The notes: a model not told the origin generated them from the letters alone. DNA of 36,049 nucleotides from an uncultured Boseongicola sp. (GCA_905479635.1 CAJQNG010000040.1:1-36049); one strand, 5' to 3'; shown: positions 7,318-17,481, counted from the first letter of the stretch. A program made the numbers and translations.

Positions 7318-8087
7318 CAGGCGGAGTCCTCCTGGTGGAGTTCATGCGTTCCAAGGTAGGCTTCTTGCACGTCGCGGTTGGCTCGGATCGCTTGGGGTGT
7401 GTCTGTTGCGATGATTTTGCCGTAGACGAGAACGGAAATCCTGTCTGCGAGCGAGAAGACAACGTCCATATCGTGTTCGACGAGCAGCATTGTCGTGGTG
7501 CCGCGAAGGCTAGTCAGAAGGGTCGTGAGATTGCGACTTTCCTCGACGCCCATACCCGCCATTGGTTCATCAAGGAGGAGAAGTTTCGGGTCGGCGGCGA
7601 GGGCCATTGCGATTTCAAGTTGGCGTTTCTGGCCGTGCGCCAAATTTTCGGCGCGGCTGTCAGCTTCGTCCGCAAGGCCTGTGCGTTCAAGAATGGCGTC
7701 AGCTTTGGCGCGTTCGGCCTGATCTGAGCCTGCTTTGGCGAAAACCTGGAAGACCTGGTTGTCCAGAGATTGCAAAACAAGACCCACGTTGTCGCGAACG
7801 GTGAATTCAGGAATGACCGAGGTAATCTGGAAACTGCGGACCAGTCCGGCATGGGGGCGTTTGTGGGCCGGAAGCGCCAGGAGGTCCTGTCCGTCAAACG
7901 TGATCGAGCCGCTATCGGGCGTAAGATAACCGGAGATTTGGCTGATGAGGGTGGTTTTGCCTGCTCCGTTGGGACCGATCAGAGCGTGAATTGTGCCCTC
8001 ATTGACAGTGAGAGAGACGTTCTCGGTTGCTTGCAAAGCACCGAATGACTTGGAGAGATTCTTGATGTCCAGCATAGGGCGGCTCAC
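7317..8087 (-). CDS. livG: Branched-chain amino acid-type ABC transporter ATP-binding protein LivG
   Basis: A 256-residue ABC ATPase with Walker A (GPNGAGKTT), signature variant LAHGQKRQLEIAMAL, Walker B (LLLLDEPMAGMG) and H-loop LLVEHDMD, the combination usual for LivG. The C-terminal QEAYLGTHE is a LivG-like tail. Its start overlaps the livM stop by 4 bases and its stop overlaps the livF start, so the subunits are translationally coupled. It acts at the cytoplasmic face of the inner membrane. Confidence 0.88.
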   Translation of the reverse strand: MSRPMLDIKNLSKSFGALQATENVSLTVNEGTIHALIGPNGAGKTTLISQISGYLTPDSGSITFDGQDLLALPAHKRPHAGLVRSFQITSVIPEFTVRDNVGLVLQSLDNQVFQVFAKAGSDQAERAKADAILERTGLADEADSRAENLAHGQKRQLEIAMALAADPKLLLLDEPMAGMGVEESRNLTTLLTSLRGTTTMLLVEHDMDVVFSLADRISVLVYGKIIATDTPQAIRANRDVQEAYLGTHELHQEDSA

Positions 8088-9085
8088 CCGTTTTTCCTGA
8101 AGATGAGACCGTAGAGACCGGTTTTAGCAAAGAGGACGATGAGGATCAGAATTGGCCCGAATACAACGCGCCAATGTTCCTTGAGAAGGTCCATACCAAG
8201 TTCGTGGAAGATGATCGGCAGAAATTCTTCGAGAAGGAGAAATACGAATGCGCCCATGACGGGGCCGATGAGCGTTCCAATACCGCCAAGGATGACGACG
8301 ATCATCAGGTCTCCGGATTTGGTCCAGTGGGTTAGTCCGGGGCTGACGAATTCGGTGTGGTTTGCCATCAACGCTCCTGCGAGGCCCGCGCCCGCGCCCG
8401 CGATAACGTAGATCAGGAGCTTTGCGCTGTAAGGGCGGATGCCGATAGATGTCATGCGGTCTTCATTTTGGCGAATCGCAGCAAGGACGCGGCCGAATTT
8501 TGATCGGACGAGACGGTGGCAGAAAGCGAAGAACGCGGCGAAGATTGCGAGGCAGAAATAGTAGAACGTGATGCGATCGTTGAGGTCGATGACCGGCAGG
8601 ACGTTGCGGCCTTCGAACATCATCATGCCATCGTCTCCGCCGTAAGCTTCGAGGGAAACGAAGAGGAAGAACAGCATTTGGCCAAAGGATAGCGTGATCA
8701 TGATGAAGTAAACGCCCTTTGTTCGTAAAGCGAGTGCCCCGATTATGAGAGCGAAAAGGGCGGAGATCACAATGGCGAGGGGCAGCACGATGAGGCCTGT
8801 GAGAGTGCCGTCGAAGCCCAAAACCGTTGTGTCTTCGAAGTTGTGGAAGGCGAGGATGCCGACGACGTATGCGCCTACGCCGAAGAAAGCGGCGTGGCCG
8901 AAGGAGACGAGGCCAGTGTAGCCAATGAGGAGGTCGAGACTGACGGCTCCGATAGCGAAGATGACGAGGCGCGTGGCAGTTGAGATGAGGTAGGACGAAT
9001 TGGCTGCGGTGAGGATCCATGGCAGAACAACGAGGAGCAGCGCCCCGAGGGCGTAGAATGCTGGGAGGTGCTTTTCGCTGAGCAT
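8084..9085 (-). CDS. livM: Branched-chain amino acid-type ABC transporter permease LivM
   Basis: A 333-residue, very hydrophobic permease with the LivM-type signature SLDLLIGYTGLVSFGHAAFFGVGAYVVG near residues 48-75 and the conserved GGIGTLIGPVMGAFVFLLLEE loop near the C terminus. It pairs with LivH to form the membrane channel. It lies directly after livH (one-base gap) and overlaps livG. Nothing appears broken. Substrate identity depends on the binding protein. Confidence 0.88.
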   Translation of the reverse strand: MLSEKHLPAFYALGALLLVVLPWILTAANSSYLISTATRLVIFAIGAVSLDLLIGYTGLVSFGHAAFFGVGAYVVGILAFHNFEDTTVLGFDGTLTGLIVLPLAIVISALFALIIGALALRTKGVYFIMITLSFGQMLFFLFVSLEAYGGDDGMMMFEGRNVLPVIDLNDRITFYYFCLAIFAAFFAFCHRLVRSKFGRVLAAIRQNEDRMTSIGIRPYSAKLLIYVIAGAGAGLAGALMANHTEFVSPGLTHWTKSGDLMIVVILGGIGTLIGPVMGAFVFLLLEEFLPIIFHELGMDLLKEHWRVVFGPILILIVLFAKTGLYGLIFRKNG

Positions 9086-9086
9086 A

Positions 9087-10010
9087 TCAGACGGCCTTTA
9101 TGACAGGGAAAAGGCCGGTTGGTTTGAAGACCAGTACGATAATCATTAACAAGTAAACCGACATAGAGGAAAGCGCTGCGCCGACCCCGTTTGCTGTGGC
9201 AGGGTCGAGGAATTGTTCGAGGATGTCAGGGAGAAAGGCGCGACCCAACGTATCGACAAGACCAACCGTCAGCGCGCCTAAAAGAGCGCCTCGAATCGAA
9301 CCAATGCCACCGATCACGATACAGACGAAGCTGAGGATCAAAAGGTTCTCGCCCATGCCGACTTCTACCGATGTGAGGGGGGCGGAGAGACCGCCCGCGA
9401 GGCCTGCGAATAGGGCTCCGACGACAAAGATTGTGGTGTTTAGGGCCTGGATGTTGACGCCAAGGGCTCGGATCATTTCGGGGTTGGTTGTTCCGGCCCG
9501 GATACGCATGCCGGTACGGGTTTTTACGATGATGAACCACAAGACCGCGGCAACCATCAGGCCGACCGCGATGATAGTGATGCGGTAAAGCGGATAGGTG
9601 AATGTCTCGGTAATCTGCACCGCGCCAGAGAGCGCTTCAGGGACGTTCAGGAACAAGGGCGTGCGGCCAAAGACGATCGAGACGGCTTCGTTAAAAAATA
9701 AAATGAGGCCAAAGGTGGCCAGCACCTGATCGAGGTGGTCGCGGTGGTAGAGCGGACGGATGATGAGAAGTTCGATGACCAACGCGAAGGCGGCGACCAC
9801 TGGGAATGACAGGAGGAGTCCAAGGAAGAAAGAGCCAGTTAGGTCTGTAAGGACTGCGACGGCGTAGGCTCCGATCATAAAGAGCGAGCCGTGGGCAAGG
9901 TTGATAATGTTCATGAACCCGAAGACCAACGTAAGGCCGGCCGAGACGAGGAACAGGAACATGCCTAGTTGCAGCCCATTCAGCAGTTGCTCGAAGAAAA
10001 GCTGGCTCAT
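9087..10010 (-). CDS. livH: Branched-chain amino acid-type ABC transporter permease LivH
   Basis: A 307-residue permease of the LivH family. The signature GLTLVFGFMNIINLAHGSLFMIGAY lies near residues 25-49, GVNIQALNTTIFVVGALFAGLAGGLSAP in the middle, and GGIGSIRGALLGALTVGLVDTLG later; eight or so hydrophobic segments are evident. It is separated from the upstream binding-protein gene by a strong hairpin, which probably lowers its expression relative to the binding protein. The ribosome binding site before ATG 10010 is weak. Confidence 0.88.
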   Translation of the reverse strand: MSQLFFEQLLNGLQLGMFLFLVSAGLTLVFGFMNIINLAHGSLFMIGAYAVAVLTDLTGSFFLGLLLSFPVVAAFALVIELLIIRPLYHRDHLDQVLATFGLILFFNEAVSIVFGRTPLFLNVPEALSGAVQITETFTYPLYRITIIAVGLMVAAVLWFIIVKTRTGMRIRAGTTNPEMIRALGVNIQALNTTIFVVGALFAGLAGGLSAPLTSVEVGMGENLLILSFVCIVIGGIGSIRGALLGALTVGLVDTLGRAFLPDILEQFLDPATANGVGAALSSMSVYLLMIIVLVFKPTGLFPVIKAV

Positions 10011-10038
10011 TTTTTGGTCCGGGGGTGTTAAAATCGAA

Positions 10039-10060
10039 GGCTGGCCCGGGGAGGCCAGCC
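10039..10060 (-). promoter_or_regulatory. Intercistronic stem-loop between binding-protein and permease genes
   Basis: GGCTGGCC (10039-10046) and GGCCAGCC (10053-10060) form a perfect 8-bp stem with a 6-base loop in the only non-coding gap between the binding protein and livH. On the minus strand it is followed by TTCGATTTT. Such hairpins commonly act as partial terminators or mRNA 3'-end stabilisers, giving more binding protein than permease. Confidence 0.55.
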
Positions 10061-10086
10061 CTCTTTTGTCCTACGGCGCTTACAGC

Positions 10087-11253
10087 TTACATCGGGCACT
10101 CGGACGCGTAAGCGTCAGAATGGTTTTCGGCGATGATGCCAGTCGTTTTGTTACGGAATTCACCGTCGATTTCGACCACCTCACGCCCGTACCAGTTCTG
10201 GATGGGGTGGTTGTTGGTGTTGAACTTAAAAGGCCCGCGCACCGCTTCAAAGTCGGCAGCTTGCAGAGCGGCTCTGAAGCCATCCATATCAGCAGTGACC
10301 TTGCCGCCGGTGGCGCGCAGCGCGCTCGCGATCAGGCGCGCCGTGTCGTAGCCTTGGCTTGCGTAAACGGTTGGCGAACGATCGTAGGTTGCCTCGAAGC
10401 TTGCTACGAAAGCGATGTTTGCCGCATTGTCGAGGTCGTGGTTCCAATGCGAGGTATTTTGAACGCCCAGCATGGATGCGCCGACTGCGCGCAGGATGTT
10501 GATGTCGGCAGAGGGTGCGGCGAGAACAAGTGGAATTTCGTCACGCAGACCGGCTTGATCGTATTGCTTCATGAAGTTGATGCCCATCCCGCCGGGCAGG
10601 AACTGAAACACCATTTCAGGCTTGGCGGCGCGGATCTTCGCGATCTCGGCGGCGTAGTCGGTTTGACCAAGTTGGGTATAGGTTTCTTCGACGATTTCGC
10701 CTGTGAAGAAGCGTTTAAACCCGGCCAGTGCATCTTTGCCGGCCTGATAGTTCGGCGCGAGGATGTAGGCGTTGTTGTAGCCTAGGTTTGATGCTGCGAT
10801 TCCTGCCGATTCGTGGAGTGTATCGTTCTGCCAGGATGCTACGAAGTAGTTTTCGTGGCAGGCTTTGCCGGCGAATTGCGATGGCCCGGAGTTTGGCGAG
10901 ATGTAGAAGCGACCGGCGCGCAGCGTCAGCGGGGCAACCACAGGTGCGATGTTCGAGAAGATGACACCTGTCATGATCTCGACTTCATCGCGCTCGAGGA
11001 AGCGTTCCGCGATGGCGCGGCCATTTTCCGGCTTCAAGCCGTCGTCTTCCACGATGACTTCAACCGGCACGCCGCCGAGAGTTCCGCCTTCTTCTTCGAT
11101 AGCGAGAAGGAAGCCGTCGCGCACATCTGTTCCGAGATATCCGGCGGGGCCGGAAAGTGTGGTAATCATGCCGATCTTCAGCGCGTCTTGCGCCGTACCA
11201 GCCGTTGCGAGCGCACAAAGCGCTGTGGCGGCAAGAAGAGTTTTCAGTCTCAT
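10087..11253 (-). CDS. Periplasmic substrate-binding protein of the Liv-type ABC transporter
   Basis: The start is set at ATG 11253 (MRLKTLLAATALC...) because it has AGGGAG 6 bases upstream and begins a clean Sec signal peptide ending TAGTAQ|DALK; the ORF-track start at 11295 would add 14 unlikely residues. The 388-residue product is a Leu/Ile/Val-binding-type (Peripla_BP_6) protein with KIGMITTLSGPAGYLG at the mature N terminus. It captures the substrate in the periplasm for LivHMGF. Members of this fold also bind aromatic acids, amides and urea, so the ligand is not known. It is the second gene of the operon, about 100 bases after the dioxygenase. Confidence 0.85.
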   Translation of the reverse strand: MRLKTLLAATALCALATAGTAQDALKIGMITTLSGPAGYLGTDVRDGFLLAIEEEGGTLGGVPVEVIVEDDGLKPENGRAIAERFLERDEVEIMTGVIFSNIAPVVAPLTLRAGRFYISPNSGPSQFAGKACHENYFVASWQNDTLHESAGIAASNLGYNNAYILAPNYQAGKDALAGFKRFFTGEIVEETYTQLGQTDYAAEIAKIRAAKPEMVFQFLPGGMGINFMKQYDQAGLRDEIPLVLAAPSADINILRAVGASMLGVQNTSHWNHDLDNAANIAFVASFEATYDRSPTVYASQGYDTARLIASALRATGGKVTADMDGFRAALQAADFEAVRGPFKFNTNNHPIQNWYGREVVEIDGEFRNKTTGIIAENHSDAYASECPM

Positions 11254-11352
11254 TGTTATCTCCCTAGATATTTGCGCGCGTTTTGGCCGCGCCATTATTC
11301 TGATGAGGGTGCCGTTCCGAAAAACCTATCGTCAACGACTAAATTTCTGATT

Positions 11353-12100
<748 letters not shown>

Positions 12101-13534
12101 ATGGAATACCCAGAACTCTTCCTTTTTATCGATGGCGCATGGCGCAAGACCGCGAACACCCTGCCAGTCTTCAATCCGGCGACCGAGGCGGTGATTGGTC
12201 AGGTACCGGTCGCCGCTAAGACGGACCTTGATGATGCACTTGATGAAGCGGAGAGGGGATTTCGGATTTGGAGCAAGGTGTCGCCGCGGGAGCGGAGCGA
12301 CGTGATGCTTCGTGCCGCACGGCTCATGCGCGAGCGCATCGAAAAGATCGCATACTCGATCACGTTGGAGCATGGGAAACCCTATAAGCAAGCTCGCCTT
12401 GAAGTCATTCGGGGTGCTGAGTTTTTCGAGTGGGATGCCGGCGAGGCGCAAAGGCTGTACGGGCGGGTGATCCCCGGCGCTCAGGGAGTGTGGCACATGG
12501 TATTGCGACAGCCGGTTGGTCAGGTTGCTGCGTTTTCGCCGTGGAATTTCCCGATGAGCCAACCCGCGCGCAAGATTGCGGGGGCCCTGGCATCAGGGTG
12601 TTCGGTGATTTTGAAGGCCGCTGAGGAAACGCCTGCTGGTGCGCTGCATATCGCGCGCGCATTTCAGGATGCGGGGTTGCCGGACGGCGTGTTGAATTTG
12701 GTTTTTGGAGTTCCGGCCGATATCTCGGCCCACCTGATACCTGACAATAGAATTCGGTTGGTGGCCTTCACTGGGTCGACGGTTGTAGGACGCAAATTGA
12801 CAACTATGGCGTCAGAATACATGACTCCGGTTTTGATGGAGCTTGGTGGTCACGCTCCGGTTATTGTCTGCGACGATGTGGATCCTGCTGTGGTTGCTCC
12901 GATTTGTGCGGATCGAAAGTATCGCAATACAGGGCAGGTGTGTACGTCGCCTACTCGCTTCTATGTCGATGAGGGTTTGTTTGGCAGGTTCTCGGACGCG
13001 TTCACCGCCAAGGCGAACGCCACGATTGTTGGAGATGGCCTGATTGAAGGGATCGAAATGGGCCCCGTTGCGAATGATCGGCGACTTGAGGCAATGGCGC
13101 GGCTTGTTGAGGACGCGGTTGAGCAAGGGGCTGACTTGCTTGCCGGGGGCGCGCGGATTGGGAACAAGGGGTATTTCTTTGAGCCGACTGTTCTCGCGAA
13201 TGTTCCTGATACTGCGCGCATCATGGCGGAAGAGCCGTTTGGCCCGATAGCGATTCTAAATCCGGTTGGGTCATTGGACGAGGGGATTTACCAAGCAAAC
13301 CGGCTTCCCTATGGCCTTGCAGCCTATGGGTTTACACATTCAGCGGCCAACGCAGATCGTATGGCCGAGGGTGTTGAAGCTGGAAATCTGTCTATCAATA
13401 CGCTCGAAGCTTCGTTGCCGGAAACGCCCTTTGGGGGTGTGAAGTGGAGCGGGTACGGACGAGAGGGGGGCGAGGAAGGCTTGCACCACTACACGGTCGT
13501 AAAGAACGTGTCTCACAAGATGTCCATCGACTAA
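12101..13534 (+). CDS. NAD(P)-dependent aldehyde dehydrogenase, succinate-semialdehyde dehydrogenase-like
   Basis: The start is placed at ATG 12101 (MEYPELFLFIDGAW), where family similarity begins; the ORF-track start at 11990 adds 37 unrelated residues. The 477-residue protein has the standard layout: FSPWNFP, the cofactor segment VILKAAEETP, FTGSTVVGR, the general-base Glu in MELGGHAP and the nucleophile Cys in NTGQVCTSPTR, then EEPFGPI. KAAEETP replaces the usual KPAEETP. It most resembles semialdehyde dehydrogenases (succinate, alpha-ketoglutarate or related). Candidate roles are oxidising alpha-ketoglutarate semialdehyde from sugar-acid breakdown, or an aminomuconate-type semialdehyde from the neighbouring ring-cleavage gene. 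Confidence 0.85.
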   Translation: MEYPELFLFIDGAWRKTANTLPVFNPATEAVIGQVPVAAKTDLDDALDEAERGFRIWSKVSPRERSDVMLRAARLMRERIEKIAYSITLEHGKPYKQARLEVIRGAEFFEWDAGEAQRLYGRVIPGAQGVWHMVLRQPVGQVAAFSPWNFPMSQPARKIAGALASGCSVILKAAEETPAGALHIARAFQDAGLPDGVLNLVFGVPADISAHLIPDNRIRLVAFTGSTVVGRKLTTMASEYMTPVLMELGGHAPVIVCDDVDPAVVAPICADRKYRNTGQVCTSPTRFYVDEGLFGRFSDAFTAKANATIVGDGLIEGIEMGPVANDRRLEAMARLVEDAVEQGADLLAGGARIGNKGYFFEPTVLANVPDTARIMAEEPFGPIAILNPVGSLDEGIYQANRLPYGLAAYGFTHSAANADRMAEGVEAGNLSINTLEASLPETPFGGVKWSGYGREGGEEGLHHYTVVKNVSHKMSID

Positions 13535-13546
13535 TACGAGTCAGCT

Positions 13547-14320
13547 TTAGAACCTGATCGGTTTGCGATCCTCAAGAATTTTTGCGACCACGCTCATGGC
13601 TGCAAGGGCTGAGCTTCTCGGATTGTCCGGCAGGCTGTTGCCGGAGATTGCGAAGGTCAGGGCGCCGAAATCCCCTGTCGCGTTGACCTCATGGATGTTT
13701 GAGGTCGCAAAGGGGTCAGCGATCAATTCGACAGCTGTATTGTCAAAACCCAGTGACGATAGTGCGACGGCGGCGGCAACGTTTGCGTTCTTGGGGTATG
13801 CGAGCGAGGCCTCTCGGGCGGAACCTGAAAAATGAGTTGCGGCTTCGGACAGGTTGGCGAGATCAAGCTTGTCTTCTGCAGGAGATCCCATCCAGCCTTT
13901 CGGTGGTTTGCGTCCTGTGTAGGTGACCTTATCGAGTGTTCCGGCACGGCCTGCCCGCAAAGCGTCAAGCGCGCCGATTGCGCCGCTTGCCAGATGCAGC
14001 ACAGACCCGCCTTCCTGCGCAGCGTCGCCGAGTTCCGCTTCAAGTTTGGCATCGGCAAGAGCCCCAATGGAGACGGTCACGACATCGATGCCCGCGCGCA
14101 GGGCCTCAACGCCGTGAGTGCGAAGGGCTTCGTGGCCGGCGCAGTCGATCAAAAGTTCAATGCCGCGCGGTAGGTCAGCAACGGTGGAGACATGAGGCGT
14201 TGGGCCATCGCTTTTCTTGCCGGGCCGCACAACAATCGCGGCGATCGGGAGCCCTGCTGAGTTGAGTTGGGCGCGGACGTATGACGCAATGGCGCCGGTG
14301 CCGATAAGTGCGATGGACAT
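13547..14320 (-). CDS. nadX: L-aspartate dehydrogenase (NadX family)
   Basis: ATG 14320 (MSIALIGTGAIASYV) is chosen because it starts the Rossmann motif GxGAI and is preceded by AGGA 6-7 bases upstream; the longer ORF-track start adds 47 residues lying over the divergent promoter. The 257-residue product has the aspartate dehydrogenase layout: N-terminal NAD(P) fold, LIDCAGHEA, GALDALRAGRAG, KNANVAAAVAL, then DPFATSNIHEV with the likely catalytic His. The reaction is aspartate to iminoaspartate/oxaloacetate; iminoaspartate feeds quinolinate and NAD synthesis. It is convergent with the aldehyde dehydrogenase and divergent from the DHDPS-like gene. A catabolic dehydrogenase of another amino acid is possible. 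Confidence 0.85.
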   Translation of the reverse strand: MSIALIGTGAIASYVRAQLNSAGLPIAAIVVRPGKKSDGPTPHVSTVADLPRGIELLIDCAGHEALRTHGVEALRAGIDVVTVSIGALADAKLEAELGDAAQEGGSVLHLASGAIGALDALRAGRAGTLDKVTYTGRKPPKGWMGSPAEDKLDLANLSEAATHFSGSAREASLAYPKNANVAAAVALSSLGFDNTAVELIADPFATSNIHEVNATGDFGALTFAISGNSLPDNPRSSALAAMSVVAKILEDRKPIRF

Positions 14321-14424
14321 GGGTATCCTGACGTTGTCTTTTGCAGACAAGTGTATGGGGCGGGGTCGTTGCGCGCTATCCATTTCGCCAGAGCGGATCG
14401 GTCGAAGGAGGAGGGAAAACAGCC

Positions 14425-15378
14425 ATGAAGTATTCCAAGGCACAGGCAAAGGAATATGCACGCGACCAAATGCGAGGCATTTGGGCCGCGGCTTTGAACC
14501 CGTTTGACGGTGATGGCGCCCTCAACGAAGAGGGATTACGGGCGAATATCCGGCACTGGGTGGATGATCTGGATATCCAGGGCCTGTTTATTGCGGGCAA
14601 ACAGGGCGAGTTTTTCTCGATGTCCATGGACGAGCGCAAGCGCAATATGACCATTGCCGTGGAAGAGTGCAGCGACCGCGCCGGTACGATCATGTCGATC
14701 TCGGACCAGAATGTGAGCAACGTGCTTGAATTGGGGCTTCATGCCCAAGCCTGCGACGCCGATTTTGTGGTGGTTCATGCGCCGGTCCTGAGCTTTTGTC
14801 ATGATCGTGATGAAGTTCTATTCAACTACTACAAATATCTCTGCGATCGGCTCGATATCGGGATTGCGATGTGGAGTCATCCCGACAGCGGGTACTTGAT
14901 GGAGCCGGAGCAATGCGCTCGGATTGCGGAATTACCGAACATCGTTGCGATCAAATATTCAGTGCCGCGTGAGATGTATGTGCGGTTGAGCCATATGGTC
15001 GGAGACTTGATACAGGTTTCCACGTCGCTTGAAGATGATTGGCTGGACAATATCGAGGAGTTGGGCTGGCAGCTCTATCTCTGTTCGTCGCCGCCCTATC
15101 AGCTACAGACAAAAAACGACAAACGGATGCACGAATATACCGAGCTAGCTTTCTCGGGGCGGTTCGACAAGGCGCGGATGGTGCGCGACAGCCTGGAGCC
15201 TGTGCGGCAGGCCATCCGTTCAACAAGGCCGGGGGGTAAGCCGACAGCGCACGGCAAGTATTGGCAAGAGCTGCTGGGACAGGCAGGCGGCTTTGTGCGT
15301 CATCCGATGTTGGAGTTGAGCGAAGAGGAAAAGAACCGCACGCGCACGGCCTTCGAGGGGTGTGGTTTGAAGCTTTGA
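14425..15378 (+). CDS. DHDPS/N-acetylneuraminate lyase-family aldolase or dehydratase, non-canonical active site
   Basis: ATG 14425 has a strong AAGGAGGAGGG upstream and starts 28 codons inside the ORF-track frame. The 317-residue protein is a class I TIM-barrel of the dihydrodipicolinate synthase superfamily. The Schiff-base lysine is at about residue 177 (VAIKYSV). The usual GTTGE pyruvate-binding motif is GKQGE, the Tyr-bearing PPYY is replaced by HAPVLSF, and YNxP by WSHPDSG. It is therefore not a lysine-biosynthetic DHDPS. Relatives act on 2-keto-3-deoxy sugar acids or other pyruvate-like substrates. Convergence with an IlvD/Edd dehydratase gene and the nearby aldehyde dehydrogenase suggests sugar-acid catabolism, but this is not proven. 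Confidence 0.8.
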   Translation: MKYSKAQAKEYARDQMRGIWAAALNPFDGDGALNEEGLRANIRHWVDDLDIQGLFIAGKQGEFFSMSMDERKRNMTIAVEECSDRAGTIMSISDQNVSNVLELGLHAQACDADFVVVHAPVLSFCHDRDEVLFNYYKYLCDRLDIGIAMWSHPDSGYLMEPEQCARIAELPNIVAIKYSVPREMYVRLSHMVGDLIQVSTSLEDDWLDNIEELGWQLYLCSSPPYQLQTKNDKRMHEYTELAFSGRFDKARMVRDSLEPVRQAIRSTRPGGKPTAHGKYWQELLGQAGGFVRHPMLELSEEEKNRTRTAFEGCGLKL

Positions 15379-15408
15379 GGGCGGTGATGTTTCGCCCTCA
15401 CGCTTGAT

Positions 15409-17193
15409 TCAGTGATTGTCGCGCGGCGTGCCTTTTGTCCTGGCAATATCGCGGTATTCCGTGGCGCCTCGCAGGACCATGCCTTCGCTGAGAGGGCCGA
15501 CGCGTTCGCGGAAGATCTCTTGCCAAGGTGACTGGCTTTCCGGGGTGAAAGGATGATCTGGAAGTGCGGCGCGACGCGCCTCAAGCTCGGCTTCATCGAC
15601 CAGCATATCCGCAGAACAGGCGGTTAGATCAATGCGCACGCGATCATCTGTCTGAACAAGGGCAAGACCCCCACCAGCTGCGGCTTCGGGCGAAGCATTT
15701 AGGATCGAGGGTGAACCGGATGTGCCGGATTGGCGTCCATCGCCGATGCAAGGCAGCGCCGTCACGCCCCGCCTCAGAAGATAGGAGGGCGCGCGCATGT
15801 TCACGACTTCTGCAGCGCCCGGGTAGCCAATCGGTCCTACGCCACGCATGATGAGAACACAGTATTCGTCGATGCCGAGTGACTCGTCATCGATCCGCCT
15901 GTGGTAATCTTCTGGGCCGTCGAAAACGATAGCACGGCCCTCAAACGCGTTGGGCTGATCGGGGTTCGACAGGTAGCGGTCCCGGAACTCCTTGGAGATC
16001 ACGCTCGTCTTCATGATGGCGCTGTCAAAAAGATTACCCTTGAGATTGATGAAGCCCGCGTCATTCAGCATTGGTGCAGAGGCAGACTTAATGACATCTA
16101 TATTGTCGCTTCTGACGCCCCCACAGTTTTCTCGCATGGTCTTGCCGTTTACCGTCACAGCGTCAGGATGTGGCAGAAGCCCGGCTTCCAGCAATTCACC
16201 GATGACAGCCGGAACTCCACCTGCCCGGTGGTAGTCCTCGCCCAGATACTCGCCAGCCGGCTGCAGATTTACGAGCAGTGGCACCTTGTGCCCAAGCGCC
16301 TGCCAGTCGTCATTGTCGAGCGGCACGCCAAGGTGTCGCGCAATGGCATTGAGGTGGATAGGGGCGTTGGTCGACCCGCCGATTGCTGAATTGACAACCA
16401 CTGCATTTTCGAAGGCTTCACGTGTCATAACGTCGGAGGGCCGGCGGTCTGAATTGACCATCTCGATAATTCGCTGCCCGGTTTGATAGCTGATTTGACC
16501 ACGTTCACGGTATGGGGCAGGGATCGCCGCGGAGCCGGGAAGTTGCATGCCCAGCGCTTCAGCGAGGGAGTTCATCGTGCTCGCGGTACCCATGGTGTTG
16601 CAGTAGCCAACGGACGGGGTGGAAGACGCGACCAGGTCCATAAAGCCATCGTCGTCAATCTCGCCAGCGGCCTGCATTTCGCGAGCTTTCCAGACGATCG
16701 TTCCCGAGCCAGTCCGCTTTCCCTGGAACCACCCGTTCAACATCGGACCGACAGAGAGTGCAATGGCAGGGATGTTGACGGTTGCGGCCGCCATGAGAAG
16801 CGCAGGCGTAGTTTTGTCACAGCCGATGTTTAGGACGACGCCGTCGATCGGGTAACCATAGAGTGTTTCGACAAGGGACAGATAAGCAAGGTTACGGTCA
16901 AGTGACGCGGTCGGGCGTTTTCCGGTCTCTTGTATCGGGTGAACTGGGATTTCGATGACTGTGCCACCCGCAGCGATGACGCCGTCCCGCACACGTTTGG
17001 AAAGCTCGATATGATGGCGGTTACAGGGGCTTAGATCACTACCCGTCTGTGCGATACCGATGATCGGCTTGCCGGACTGAAGTTCTTCTCGGGTAAGGCC
17101 ATAGTTCAGGTAGCGTTCAAGGTAGAGCGCGGTCATCTCCTGATTGTCAGGATTGTTGAACCATTCTTGCGAGCGCAGCTTGGGTTTGGTCAC
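15409..17193 (-). CDS. IlvD/Edd-family sugar-acid dehydratase (pentonate dehydratase-like)
   Basis: GTG 17193 ([11 protein letters not shown]) is the likely start, with AAGGATAGG upstream; the ORF-track start at 17265 adds 24 non-family residues. The 594-residue length and the iron-sulfur cysteines Cys57 (SPCNRHH), Cys125 (GCDKTTP) and Cys198 (YCNTMG) match the spacing of L-arabinonate and D-xylonate dehydratases, not IlvD proper. SGTSGSPS near the C terminus carries the expected catalytic serine. These [2Fe-2S] enzymes dehydrate aldonic acids to 2-keto-3-deoxy acids. It is convergent with the DHDPS-like gene, which could act on its product. Substrate stereochemistry cannot be read from sequence. 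Confidence 0.85.
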   Translation of the reverse strand: MTKPKLRSQEWFNNPDNQEMTALYLERYLNYGLTREELQSGKPIIGIAQTGSDLSPCNRHHIELSKRVRDGVIAAGGTVIEIPVHPIQETGKRPTASLDRNLAYLSLVETLYGYPIDGVVLNIGCDKTTPALLMAAATVNIPAIALSVGPMLNGWFQGKRTGSGTIVWKAREMQAAGEIDDDGFMDLVASSTPSVGYCNTMGTASTMNSLAEALGMQLPGSAAIPAPYRERGQISYQTGQRIIEMVNSDRRPSDVMTREAFENAVVVNSAIGGSTNAPIHLNAIARHLGVPLDNDDWQALGHKVPLLVNLQPAGEYLGEDYHRAGGVPAVIGELLEAGLLPHPDAVTVNGKTMRENCGGVRSDNIDVIKSASAPMLNDAGFINLKGNLFDSAIMKTSVISKEFRDRYLSNPDQPNAFEGRAIVFDGPEDYHRRIDDESLGIDEYCVLIMRGVGPIGYPGAAEVVNMRAPSYLLRRGVTALPCIGDGRQSGTSGSPSILNASPEAAAGGGLALVQTDDRVRIDLTACSADMLVDEAELEARRAALPDHPFTPESQSPWQEIFRERVGPLSEGMVLRGATEYRDIARTKGTPRDNH

Positions 17194-17438
17194 GGCACCT
17201 ATCCTTTGATAAATTGTTCTTATTGGCGTAATCCAAAGATGAATAGGTTTCCAGAGGGTCAGCAAAAATGTGTCATGTTGGCTTGGACAGCTTTCGGGCG
17301 ATTGACCGCTTGCTCAAGGCTTTGGGATAGATCGATTTCGGGGGCGTACGTGGGGTGGATTATGTCCGCAGTGTCCAATGCGCCGATGATTGTTAGGGAA
17401 AAAAGGGTTATCGCTGCAGGCCACCATGAGTGTGCCTG

Positions 17439-17481
17439 GAAGGATGCCCATGCCGATGCTGTAGGGGCATGGGCATCCTTC
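17439..17481. other. Strong 16-bp perfect hairpin
   Basis: GAAGGATGCCCATGCC (17439-17454) pairs perfectly with GGCATGGGCATCCTTC (17466-17481) across an 11-base loop. It is followed on the plus strand by TTTCC, a weak T-tract. It lies in non-coding DNA and could be a terminator, a structured small RNA or a repeat-element core. Confidence 0.6.

Noticed and set aside
8463-9020. 185-residue Arg/His/Pro-rich minus-strand ORF
   Set aside because: Out-of-frame shadow of livM; the composition is an artefact of the frame.
9901-10785. 294-residue plus-strand ORF
   Set aside because: Shadow of the binding-protein and livH genes on the other strand.
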